Positions 1 to 12,700 of a DNA stretch of 64,000 bases are shown one piece after another. Within the stretch, counting starts at the first letter, position 1. The number at the start of each line of letters is the position of its first letter. Origin of the DNA: Tubiluchus corallicola (Eukaryota > Priapulida > Priapulimorpha > Priapulimorphida > Tubiluchidae). The notes under the pieces were generated by a model that saw nothing but the letters and a program-made list of their open reading frames with translations, ran no database searches and was not told the DNA's origin. Location: the NCBI GenBank assembly GCA_030141605.1, contig JAQGDQ010000343.1:124001-188000 (forward strand), given 5' to 3'. The translations under genes were made by a program, and so were the position numbers.

Positions 1-680
1 ATGACATCACAAACTAACGTGATTTTAAACAGCAAAAATATTCCATGAGCATGTTGCGGGTGTTTGCAAAAGCGAAAATTGAAATACAGTGTTACTGTAA
101 GATACTCAATGTATGAAAAATAGGCAAGGTTTTAAGATAAAAATTCAAATTTGAAATTTACCGCTGTGTTCACACATGAGCTGTTGAACGTGTGCAGTTT
201 ATCACAAATTAACACATATGAAGCGAGAGGTACAGCACCAGTTTTTTGCGCAATTCGTTTCCGAAATGCAGGCGCTACCACCCGTCTAATTACAGAAAGG
301 CGAAATGCATGTAACAGCTAAAAACCAGTGGCGCGAAATTGTGTTTGTGTGGTAATAATTCTTTCATGTAAGTCAATTTTGAAAAAAATAGTATATTTCC
401 TTTCAATATTTTAAAGAGTATTTTGTTTTGACCTGCAGTTTAAGATTTAGTCGGTTTTGCTTTAAGTACTAAATCCTCCTGATATTTTTCGTGAACACTG
501 ACTTCCCAGAAGGCTTGGCGCTTTCTCCTTTAAACTGTGACATTGCAAGTTGTACACGTAAAAACGCAATTTCATGTTCGCGTGGCTACATTAAAATTCA
601 ATTATTTTTCTCCAGGTTAGTAGGTGACATAGGCCCAACAAAGTCGACAGATAATAATGCCCATAAAAGGATAAGTTTAC
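1..680. other. API5 intron sequence, no gene seen
   Basis: No API5 exon or other coding stretch was found on either strand. Positions 130-440 are a dispersed repeat that recurs inverted at about 11640-11880 in API5 intron 2. The shared pieces include the Acc-rich segment around the GTGTTTGTGTGGTAATAATT box. Confidence 0.5.
130..440 (+). repeat. dispersed repeat, copy 1
   Basis: Shares an ordered series of boxes with 11640-11880 in the opposite orientation: an AAATTTACCGCTGTGTTCAC end, a central part with GGCGCTA and GCGCGAA, and a terminal GTGTGGTAATAATTCTTTCA box. No coding capacity. It is probably a short non-autonomous transposon, but clean terminal repeats were not seen. Confidence 0.55.
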
Positions 681-774
681 CTCTTCAGTTTTCAAAGCAT
701 CTCCTGTTTTCCCTTGCAAAGCTTCTCGCAGCTTCTTGATGTAACCTTGCACTCCTTGAGCAAAGTACTGCAAC
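681..774 (-). CDS. API5: API5 exon 9 (last one in window)
   Basis: Encodes LQYFAQGVQGYIKKLREAL and QGKTGDALKTEE, the leucine-rich helix of API5. Donor GAG|GTAAAC. The remaining C-terminal exons are off the left edge. Confidence 0.95.
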
Positions 775-3700
775 CTGTAAACATGACATTCGCTCATTTA
801 TGATGCTAATCTCGACATATTTAATAACGACAGAAATTTCCAATTTGTGCAAAGTTTAATCATTTAGGGTTCATTTCTGGTGTTTTTCTGAACCCATAAA
901 AGCCAACAAGACAAAAGTATTTTATAAAAGTACATTATAAAAGACGCGCAACATCACGTACACGATTAGGTACAGCGAAATCCCGTCAAAATGCCCCCAT
1001 TGTAATGTTAACCTTGCTTAACCTTTTCACTACGGAAGGCTGCACATTGCCACCTATGTTTTTCATGCAAAGAACGGAAGCCAATAGACTGCCGCCCTAG
1101 CTCAGCACTAAGCACAGTCATCCAGGTCTGTTTATTTCACTGCTACGGCCATGCAAAACATTGTAGAAAAGTTTAACACCCATCGGATTGGGGTTGCTTT
1201 GCAACAAGTAACGCTAACCAGCCAACCAGTGTCTGAAGCCAAGTGCATTCCATATACTATACTGCATAGTGCGTTCTCATGCAAAATTGCTTGTTGATAG
1301 TTGGTGAAACGTGTTTAGTCACTTGTTCTGCATTCTTATAAATCATAGATTAGTAATATGACTTTTGAGTAAATTGGCTTCTAAATATAAGTATGTGGTT
1401 ATTTCGGTGGGTGTGCGCGTGTGTGCATGCATGAGTGCATATATGTGTGCGCGGACATGCGTGCATGTGTATAAATAAGACTAATATTCAATATTAGTGT
1501 TTAATAACAAATGGCTATTTGTTTATTTACAAGATTCTGTTTTAGTAACACACCACAAGAAGTTATTGTCAAATGTGCAAAAGCCAATGTGGCCCTGTTA
1601 AAAGGAACTACGTAGCGAAAGGGTTAAGGCCTCAACTTTTGGCAAAACAAAATGCCTACATTTACATAGACATGTATGTATTAATGCCAAACTCGTTAAA
1701 CTCCTACTTTTTTGCAGTACAATATAGAGGTTTGACTGTATTTGCAGGTAGAAACATCGGCATAAACTTACCTGATTCGGAAATTATTCAACCTCTCCTC
1801 GTCGGCCGTAAGAAACTCGGCGTGTTTTCTTCCCAACTCGTGGAATGTGTGCATGAGGCACTCGACGTACGAAAAATTCAGCTTTGGTTCGTCGACCGTC
1901 GTCTTTTCTTTCTCACCATTTTCCTGTGCGTTTTCACTATCCGATGGCGGCATGGGTAAATAATCCTGCAAAAAAAACCATCAGCATTTATTTCACTGCT
2001 GCAGAACTTCAAACACACACAAGAAAATTTACAAAATCCGGTTCACCGTCATTCACTCAGCTGCAATAACTCTCATTCCCTTAAAAAATTCAAAATGCAA
2101 AAAAAGTTTTTTGCTTTTTAAATTTGTTTGTACTAGACATCCAGCATATGCTTCAGCAATGTAAACTTTATTCGTTCAAAAAACAAATACACGATGCGTT
2201 TCTACAAGTACAGTGTTCCCTCGCTACTTCGCGATTCGTTTATTGCCGACTCGCTGTTTCGCGGGTTTTCATAAAATATTAATGTGAAATATTTATCGCG
2301 GTATTTTCGTTGTGTCACGGGTTTTTGCGGTACTCCGTCTAAAGTATTTTTGCGGATGCGTAGTACGTATTGTACAGTAATCTATAGGTTTGATGAATTT
2401 TGCATAAAAGAATCACAAAATGTATAAAAATATGTTAAAAACATTAATTCTAACATTAAAAGAATATTATAAATCATAAAAAATTACCATTTACAGTAAA
2501 TAGTGTATTTATTCGGCGGATGAATACACACCAAAAACGAAATGTAGTACTTGCGCCCGCTTGAGATGCTACTTGCCGACGTGAGATTGTACACAATTAT
2601 GAACATTTAAGTAAAGTTTTTTAAAAGGTACATGTACAGTATGGGAAAAGTTATTAAGGGAATGGGAAAGGGTTATGTATAAGAGTGTGGGGAGGGTTTA
2701 TAAAGACTTAAAATAATGTATAACTACTAAAATAAGTATAGCGTCCCTACTTCGCGGAAATTCATTTATCGCGGGGCCTGGAACGGAACACCCGCGATCA
2801 GTGAGGGAACACTGTACTTCTAAAAAAGACTAATTCATGAAATAACATAACGTAGTTAACTTCCCTGCGAAAGTGGCTAAGGGCTTTTGCACCAAAACAC
2901 TAAAACACATGTTGTATAACTTGAATTCAGTAGAGCTCAAAGTTATTGTGAACATACTTATCAGGGTTCCCACAGAATTTAAAAATAAATTTCCCTGGTT
3001 TTTCCCTAGCCAAATATTGACCAAGACAAGCAGAAATTGTATTACCAGCATACACATTCAAACATTTTTCTGTATGGACCATTCAAACATGTATTGATAT
3101 ATAATGTGTCGGCACAGTTGCAGTAGTGCTAATGAAATTTCACTTAATCACATTAAATAAACTTTCTTAATCCAATCATTATTTTTGGAACAGAAATTGA
3201 AACTGGGAGCCTGTCGTAGCAAAATTTCATTTGAACACGAATCGCTGAAAAATATGTTTGAAAAAATATCGGTTCACGGTGATTTTGTTTGCAACACTTT
3301 CCAATTTCCCCAACTTTTCGCCCCATTTTCATCATTTTCCCTGACATTTTATAGAACTATCTTTTTCCCTGACTTTCCAGGATACGAGGATTTTCCAGGA
3401 TTTTCCCTAACCGTGGGAACCCTATATACAGTATGGCGATATTGTGCCTGAAAATTCCTAGGGGGAATTCTGCATTAGAGAAATTAACAACACAAATTCA
3501 AATGGTAATACTGATGTTTTTGGCAAATTAAAACAAAACTAGTTGCAACACGAAAAGTCACGCATGCAAGCGCTGTTTGCAATTCTGGTGAATTTTTACT
3601 AGGAAGAACACTAATAATTGTTTGAGTGAAAATACTATAAATACTGGAAATACTATAAACAAAATCTATGCACATGCACCATCAAAGATTCAAACCTTAA

Positions 3701-6700
3701 TCAAACCTATGGTAATACTGTAGAGCCAAAAGTTCAAAGCAGAAAAAGTACCATATGAAATCCAAATTACCCGTAATCATTATGTAAATGCAATAAGTCC
3801 AGCGAACTAAATACCATTAGTCAATACGAAGAACTGCATGAAGCACACCTGATGCAACCTCACAAAAGCATTGCAATCACCGCACAAACCGCATACAAGC
3901 ACATGCACAAAACGGTAAAAACTAGCAACCGCAAAATTGACAATGGGATTTTCCAATCAATTCGCTCGCCCGCAGAATCGATTTGTTAACCTCTCAACTT
4001 TCTACTTCCACTTTGCAAAAGAAAACAAGAAATTGATCGACCATCGCTGCACTCACTAATAATTTGCTGAAAAGTGTGTCCAACTTCGTCGGCACATCGT
4101 CCAAATCACCGCAATGTGACGACATCTCCGCCAGCAGCTTGAGCATGTCCAACTGCAAGTCCGTTCCTTCCTCGTTGCTTTTCACTTGCGATAAGTTAGG
4201 CAACACTTGACAACAGAAGTAGCTGACGAATTTATCAGAATGGACGTTTTTCTACAAAGAAAACAAAATCATTTGGAAGGCGATGCATCATGGTCCGTTA
4301 ATAAATAATATGTCTGCTTGCAAACCAAAACCGTCCATAAGTCGGCATAGTTAAAACCAAGCTATGATGCTTCAAAGAAGAATGCGATAAAAAATTTGGT
4401 CAAATGTCAAGTTTTTGTATTTTGTAAAAACAAACACTAAATGTATTGGACTTTTATATTCTATATTCTATATTTTATATTCTAGCATCAAATTATCAGG
4501 AAAGTGTTCAAAAACAATAAAATTTAATTTTATAACTGCTTACTCATTTTTCTGTCTAGAAACTAGTAATGCAATTGTAAAAAAACTTGTATTTTCAAAC
4601 TTCTCCGATAGTACCTCGTGGGAGTTATGTTTTTGCTTTGGGTTTTTCTGTTGACAAACCCAAATCTTCGTCAGGGAGAGCCATCTACTGGATTTAAACA
4701 TAACTTCAACGTGCTCTTGCAAAGCCCATAGCAACCACAACTTCATACGGTTGCTAAGTGTTTTGTAGAGACGCGGCAAAAAACAATGGCTGACTTTAAG
4801 AACGGTTTTCTGAAGATCATGTTTTTCATTGCATAACCTGCACATGAATTTCAACGTGGAATATCTCAGCTTAGAAATAACATACAGCGATAAACTTGGT
4901 ATCAAAATGATCCTCACGAAATGGAGATGCAGGATACGCGAACAACTAGAAAAGCTTAATTACTAACTTATGGACGATTTTGGTAACATATTATCGTCGA
5001 AAAGTAAAAGTAATTTATGCATTTGCTTAGTCAGCTATGAATGCTCTGATTATTTCTTCAAACTTTATCTAAGGTTATCTGAGCTTGTTTCAATTTCCTA
5101 CCCAAACGACCGGCCGTTAAAATGGCTGCACGCTAGCTGTCAGGGCAGGATTTTATATAGCATTACTGCTGACTGCTAACACAAGCTCTGTGCGCAATAA
5201 GATGGCATGTAAGTGATACAAATTGGATGATTTTGCTATGCAAGCACACATTTATAACATGGTCTAAATAAATTAAACACGATTTATTTACTTATGTTTT
5301 AACAACGAACAGCTAATACTTGACGACCAAGAGAAAATATGGAGAAGAAATTTTGGCCTATCTATTGTTGTCCTAAACTTCGATAATTTAGATAAATTTT
5401 TTTGTAATTTTGAGAATTTTTTTTGAAAAAAATAGAATGAATTTTTCTTACGAAAACGACTGTTTCAGTGTGATAAATGGCATGCTGTTGTAAAATGATT
5501 TCCTTTGTTAATTAACACCTTTAAGAAAGATTGCTGTAAGCGACACCGTGGTGCGCACGTTAGTTAGCAAGCAGTTAGAAAGCCGTGATTTCAAATCCCA
5601 AACTAGGCGAGGCTTGAATCAATTTTCTATCAAATTTCTTTCAACCCGTAGTGGCAATAATAACACTCGACTGAGAAAATCTTTATCGAAAGCGGTAAGG
5701 AAAGGTTATTTTGAAAATGAAAGATGCACAAATAAAACTTACCGACAGCAGCGGTGTTGCCTGCCTCATACACTGAATGAGTTTATCCACGCATTCTGGG
5801 TCAGTTGCCTAGAAACGGAAATGAAAATGTAACGACGCATTTAAACTGAAGAGATTTTGTCAAGAAACTTACAGGTACGTTCACACTAGAAAAGATGCAT
5901 TTAAACTGAAGAGTTTTTTGTCAAGAAACTTACAGGTACGTTCACTCTAGAAAAGATGCATTTAAACTGAAGAGTTTTTTGTCAAGAAACTTACAGGTAC
6001 GTTCACACTAGAAAAGATGCATTTAAACTGAAGAGTTTTCTGTCAATTAACTTACAGGTACGTTCACACTAGAAAAGATGCATTTAAACTGAAGAGTTTT
6101 TGTCAAGAAACTTACAGGTACGTTCACACTAGAAAAGATGCATTTAAACTGAAGAGTTTTCTGTCAATAAACTTACAGGTACGTTCACACTAGAAAAGAT
6201 GCATTTAAACCGAAGAGTTTTCTGTCAAGAAACTTACAGGTACGTTCACACTAGAAAAGACGCATTTAAACTGAAGAGTTTTTTGTCAAGAAACTTACAG
6301 GTACGTTCACACTAGAAAAGATGCATTTAAACTGAAGAGTTTTCTGTCAAGAAACTTACAGGTACGTTCACACTAGAAAAGATGCATTTAAACCGAAGAG
6401 TTTTCTGTCAATAAACTTACAGGTACGTTCACACTAGAAAAGACGCATTTAAACTGAAGAGTTTTTGTCAAGAAACTTACAGGTACGTTCACACTAGAAA
6501 AGATGCATTTAAACTGAAGAGTTTTCTGTCAATAAACTTACAGGTACGTTCACACTAGAAAAGATGCATTTAAACCGAAGAGTTTTCTGTCAATAAACTT
6601 ACAGGTACGTTCACACTAGAAAAGACGCATTTAAACTGAAGAGTTTTTGTCAAGAAACTTACAGGTACGTTCACACTAGAAAAGATGCATTTAAACTGAA

Positions 6701-9700
6701 GAGTTTTCTGTCAATAAACTTACAGGTACGTTCACACTAGAAAAGATGCATTTAAACTGAAGTTTTTTGTCAAGAAACTTACAGGTATGTTCACACTAGA
6801 AAAGACACATTTAAACTGAAGAGTTTTCTGTCAATAAACTTACAGGTACATTCACACTAGAAAGCAAATTATACTGTGAGTTACTCTCAACAAGTAAGCG
6901 CAAGCAAATCTCGCAACGTATCTTGCAACAGTGTTCATACTGAAGAAATTACTCTGTCAAGATTTTAAATAGTATACTGTTCTAGAAAACTGGTACAGTT
7001 CTCGTAAGGAATAGAGCGTCTCTATTTGCTACAAGACGTGTGAAGGGTTGGTGAAATCAAACTCACAGGCATGTTCACACTTGACTGTTAACTTGCTACA
7101 ACTGTCAAAAAATGTAAAATTTCTCGACGACAGTAACTCACAAAGCAGTTCACACTAGCAACTTTGCTCTCTCACGGAGAACTCGCAAAGGAAAATACTC
7201 CAGTCTGAACACGGCTTAACACACAGAAGAGACTTCTGAACTAACAAACATTTATAACACAAAAACCATCAAAAAATATAAAAAACAATACAATTATAAT
7301 ACATTTGCACATATGTATGTGAGCTGTAACATAAATCACAGTTAAATATTACCAAAACGTTTTAATAAATTGAAAAAATCTGAAGAAATTCGTATCAACA
7401 ATGGCAAATGATAGCAATACAATTATTATATACACATGTTATTGAAAATTTTCATCAAAATCATGTCTTTATCAATATAATTCATTGCTGCTAAGCACTG
7501 CATTTTAAATGAGACAAAAAATTCCCACAAGATGCAAGCAGAGGAATGGAACACTGTTCTTTAAGGCGTTTCGAAAGAAGAATATTTTTTCCGAAAACAA
7601 CTTGTACCTCAAAGCGTTTATCGAGTTCAGCTTGCTCTGTGACGATCTCGAGCAATTGCTGTCGTCCCGTTAGCGTCTGCATCGACTTAAGCCCTCTGAG
7701 AATGGACATGAACAACAAAAATTCCTCCGCTGTGACGCCGTCAGCAAGAACCTGAAAAAGAAGACGTAAAAGACAAGATTAACGCACAACTGACTAAAAA
7801 AATAAGTGGCAGAAAAGTCAGGATGGTGGACGTTTTTTTACGTCTCGCAATTTTGGATACCGACCTACTCTTTAGAAGCTTCCGAAACCTTGACCACTGC
7901 GACATTTAAAAAATAAGCAAATAGGACATGGTGTGAGAAACAAAGCTTAGAATTCTACGGGTGCACTTCAACATTTATCTTACTGTTTTTTGTTTATTTA
8001 TTTCACATCAACACAAATACACAATTAATACATTAAAAGAAACAAAAAGTTATCAATAATTCAATGAATAACAAACAGTAAGATACATAATAGGAAGCAA
8101 ATTTTGGAAAAAATGATTTAAACTGTTTTTAGACGTAGGTCAACCGATGGTAAACAAAGATAGTGATATCACTACCTCCTTTAATACTGGTGTCTAAACA
8201 ACGTTATGTACAGCATCATCACAAATATACTAACTTGCCTCTCAAAACACTGTGGGGTTGAAAGATAAACAAGAGAATTATCGCTGTTGTATGTTGCTAA
8301 GTAAATTCGTATACAGTTTACTTTGAGCACATAACGATATATTTAGATATACTATAGTTTAGGTTTGCTATATATACAAATGTAAATGTGTTGCGGGCAA
8401 TCAAAAAGCAGGGCTTGTTAGATTGTCCCACACAGTGATAGAAAAAACAGTAATGAAAATAATCTGAAAATAAGAAGTGAATCGTATGATAAAGAAAACA
8501 TTAGTGCTACAGAATGGAATGGTGTAATGAATGAAGCTTATATATGAGATGATATAAAAGATAGATAGATATTTAAGATGAAATAATAGGCAAAGATAGA
8601 GAGAAAGAGAAGAGAAATGAAATAGAAAGGAGTTCTTATAAGATAAGAACTACTGAAGAGTTCTACAAGAAATTTAGATCTTACTCATTTAAGCTGATGA
8701 AGCATTGATGACACAATAAATACTAATTAGTTCACTTTGTGCAGTTCCAAACAGAGCAAATGGGCTTATTAAATGCCATACTGTGTTATTGATGTAGTAT
8801 CTGGTCGGACCGTAACATGCTGATGAAAATGTAACATTGTGAATGAACAGAAACAACTCCAAACTCCAGGAATGTGAACGAACAATTTTTCTTTTATTTG
8901 CCAAACATTTTGAGAGAGATAGACAGTCGAGAAAAATCAATAATCCTGTAAGACTATAGTTTACATGATGGCCAAGATCAATGTTCAATATTTTACAGCT
9001 GCCAGGCACACAGTCGACCTAACTTTACCTAAATAATTATTATTTTACCTAATGTTTGACAAAACAATAATAATACTAATGACAATGATAGTAATCATTC
9101 ATGATAACCATGACAATGGTGATGATATAAGAATTCTGTTATTGGACAGGTAACTCACCTTTTTGGTTTCCTCCACTAAGAAGTTCTCTGCATCCGATGT
9201 CAGAACATCGTCAGACAAATGATGCAACTTTGTGGCGAGGAATTTGATTGCGCGCTCGCGTACTAAATCCTCCCCGGTCAAAATCTGGGAAAAGAATCCC
9301 TGAAGTGTTCCTGAAATGGAAAAGAACATGTTGCAACTGTAATACGCTAGAAAGAAGATGCTACGGAAACAGTTAACCTACTGCAATGTTTTTTCTATTG
9401 AATCTGAAGATCACCACAATATAGATGCTTAAAGGAAAACCGGATGATTGTGTAAATACGGGTTCAGAATAAAGAATGCTCTAAAATATTGAAAACTACA
9501 ATAACTTTTTTTAAATTAAAGCTTAGATTAAATAATAATTACCTCGGATACTCAAATTTCATTCAACTTTCAAAGCAACGTGCGGCTCAGTGAATCTACT
9601 AAGATTGGCAGCGGCGCCTTTTTGTCACGTGCGCGTGGCCGACAAATAGAAGGCGGTACCGTGATAAGCATGATCATGAACTGCAGTGTTAGATTCTGAC

Positions 9701-12700
9701 ATTGTATGATGTAAAGCCCATTTTTCGTGACATCACACGTTTAAACAGTACTGTAACACTTACACAAACGTGTTTGACGCGCAAGGGAAGATGCCTGCCA
9801 TTGCACAAACTGTGGTTAGTTTCTGACGTAAGCAACAGCTGTGTTCGGTTGCCGTTAATTAACTTTCTAAACTAATTATCCAAATATAAGGAACAATTGT
9901 TAACTTTTATAGGTAAGAAAATGTATATCTTGGACAATAAATTAAAATGAGATTGAGTCTAAACAATCATCCGGTCCTCCTTTAATCAACAGCTATACAT
10001 GCGCCCCTTGTTATATTATAGACTTAACTAGAGTAGTAAAATCATTCTAATTAAAAGTATGACATTTCAAAGCCATTATAGACGACAGAGATTAGTAAAC
10101 TATGGACTGGTTAGAAATCACTGCTGATATCTTTTTTGACCCTATTATTATTGTTATCAATTTACTGACCATTAAAATTTACATAAAAAATGACACCAGT
10201 TTATATTAAAAGTCACACAGTAAAATCATTGCACAATTTAAATCATGCATGTTGCAACTAAAACACATTCAGGATAAAAAATCAATAAATTAAACTACAC
10301 TCATGTCAAGGGCTACAGCCATATCACGTCGAAAAACTGGTTCTCGTCAGATCACCAAAGTTAAGCAACGAAGAGCCTGGTTAGTACTTGGATGGGTGGC
10401 CGCCTAGGAATACCAGGTGCTGTAGGCTTGCGGGATCCCACACTGTATCTTGACACTAGGCAGAGGAGCTGCACAAGCAGCCAACGGCTAGAGGGGGAGG
10501 AGGTCAAGTGACCCAAAGGCCATGTGTAGAAGAGTAAACCATTCAAATCAGGAGTGGAGCCCCGAAGGCGGATCAGTCCAGCATGCTCACTGACTCCGGC
10601 AGCTTCTGCAGGCAACCTGGTTCCAAACGTATCGCTCCGCTTTCCTTTGGACTACACCAGGGAGGAAGAGAGGGGGTTCCTGTTGGCAACTCAAGACTTC
10701 CATACCTTGCCCAGGCGTGCGCCCTGGAGAGGCCACTCCAGTTCAATCTGGTTGAAGGATTGCTCAGCCACAGTCGACACTGCAGCTCCATCAATGTGAT
10801 CAATAACTGACTCTCTTGGCGCACACTCCATTGTCTTCCGAGACAGAAGGATGACACCATGTCAAGGGATGAAATGTGAATGATAACTACTTGAAGAACT
10901 GTGACATATTTTGAAATAATTGCGAGAGATAATTAATGGTCCACGTAACAAAATAGAACAATACTAATCAGAATTTTGAAATAGTTAATAAATTAGTATA
11001 AATCAAAATCCCTAATAAAGTTAGCCAACCAGTCACCAATGGATGCAAAATTGAGTGTTGCATAACTACTTCTTCAATCCTAACAGTTAAACCAACAATC
11101 GAAAGTTTGAAAGGTTGAGTAACATTTAGTGTGGAACAAAATAGAACATTACTTTTTATTTAGATACATAAAATATAATTATATTTCTACCACGACAAAG
11201 CTAGACTAAAATGGCTTCTATCTCTGACGAAACAAACAGAAAACAAGTCCAGTCCAAAGCCAAATAAATGCTCGTAACGTGTACCCTTGGCATCTATGTC
11301 AAAGATTGACATAATCGACGAATTTATGCACGAAAGCTCCGTGACGTCGTCTGACTGTAGAAGTTGGGTGAGAATGTCTGCAATCTTCGGAAGATGTTCT
11401 GGACTTTCTTTGCAGAATTTGGGCAGATCTTTGATAGCTTGTTTTCTTATCTAAAACAAAATGTTTGGTAATGAATCTTGACTGTTACACACATTCTGTT
11501 GAATTTTGTAATTTTGAAAAGTCGGTTGGGTGGTAAAGTCGAATAGTCGTAAGTCGCACAAGTCAACAACTACCTACATATCTAAATTCCCAAAGGTCGT
11601 AAACTCAATGTAGGTCAAAACAACCTACTCTTTAAAATATTGAATGGAAACGTGAAAGAATTATTACCACACAAACACAATTTCACGTTCGCGCCACTAG
11701 TTCTCCGCTGTTACGCGCATTTCACCATTCGCTTGTTAGAAGGGCACTAGCGCCTGCATATCGGAAACGTGTTGAACAAAAAGCAGGCTCAGTTCAGAAG
11801 TGTTCGTTTGTGACGTATACTGCACACGTTCGAAAGGTCATGCGTGAACACAGCGGTAAATTTGAATTTTTTTTCAGAACTGCAACACGCTCAGGGGATG
11901 TTTTTGCTGTTGAAAATTATGTTCGTTTGTGATATTATCAATAGTTGGGCTCGCCCGCAGTTAATTCAGATTTTCATCTGTTATTTAATTACCAGAAACG
12001 CTTTTGCAGTACTGTTGGTGCTAAAATGCATACTTTTTACAGTACTTGAAAATGGGGTAGTATATGACCTTCTCACCATAAAAGTTGTCATCGTACCAAA
12101 AATAATGAAAACATAAACAGTGTCACGGTAGTAAACAGTCGAGTTCCTATGCACACTTGAATTTAAGTTTAGAACTGCTAAAATTACTAAGAAGAACTTT
12201 GTGAAATTTACCGATGTGTCGTCCTCTTCGCACAAATCCAACTGGGCGTCCAACGCCTGATCGGCAAGATCCGGGAAATGCTTGAAAAAGCGAGCGATAA
12301 ACTGCGAAGCCAAACGTTTTTCATTTGGTCCTCCTTTTACGCCAGCTATTATATTATGATATTCGGCTTTATGCTAAAAGAGAAATGTGACAAAATGATA
12401 AAAATAAAAAGTGACCATCGGTTAAAGGAAAGGGCAAATCAGTTAGCATGTTCGGTTCATTTTACTGTTATGAGTTAAAGCACAAGAAAACATTCCACTT
12501 ACATAAAGCATAAAAAATTTGTCTCAAAATTTTATACCGCTTACATACTACCTTTCCGTATGCATGGCCTGCATCGGCTGTAACGCTGTATAAAACGTGT
12601 AAGTTTAAACTCCCGAGTTGACCGTTAGACGCAGCCATTTTAATAGTAGTCTAGTTACGTAAGTCTTTCCACGTGAAATGCTAAGTAATATAGATTTGCA

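Noticed and set aside
5541..5610. tRNA-like sequence (GATTTCAAATCCC B box)
   Set aside because: The A box and clover-leaf are too degenerate. At best an old tRNA-derived SINE head.
5868..6868. CRISPR-like regular array
   Set aside because: The units are contiguous 60-bp tandem copies with no unique spacers, in a eukaryotic intron. The same holds for the 35-bp and 41-bp arrays.
10361..10860. Several 75-95 codon ORFs on both strands
   Set aside because: They lie inside the 5S-derived retroposon and show no protein family resemblance.
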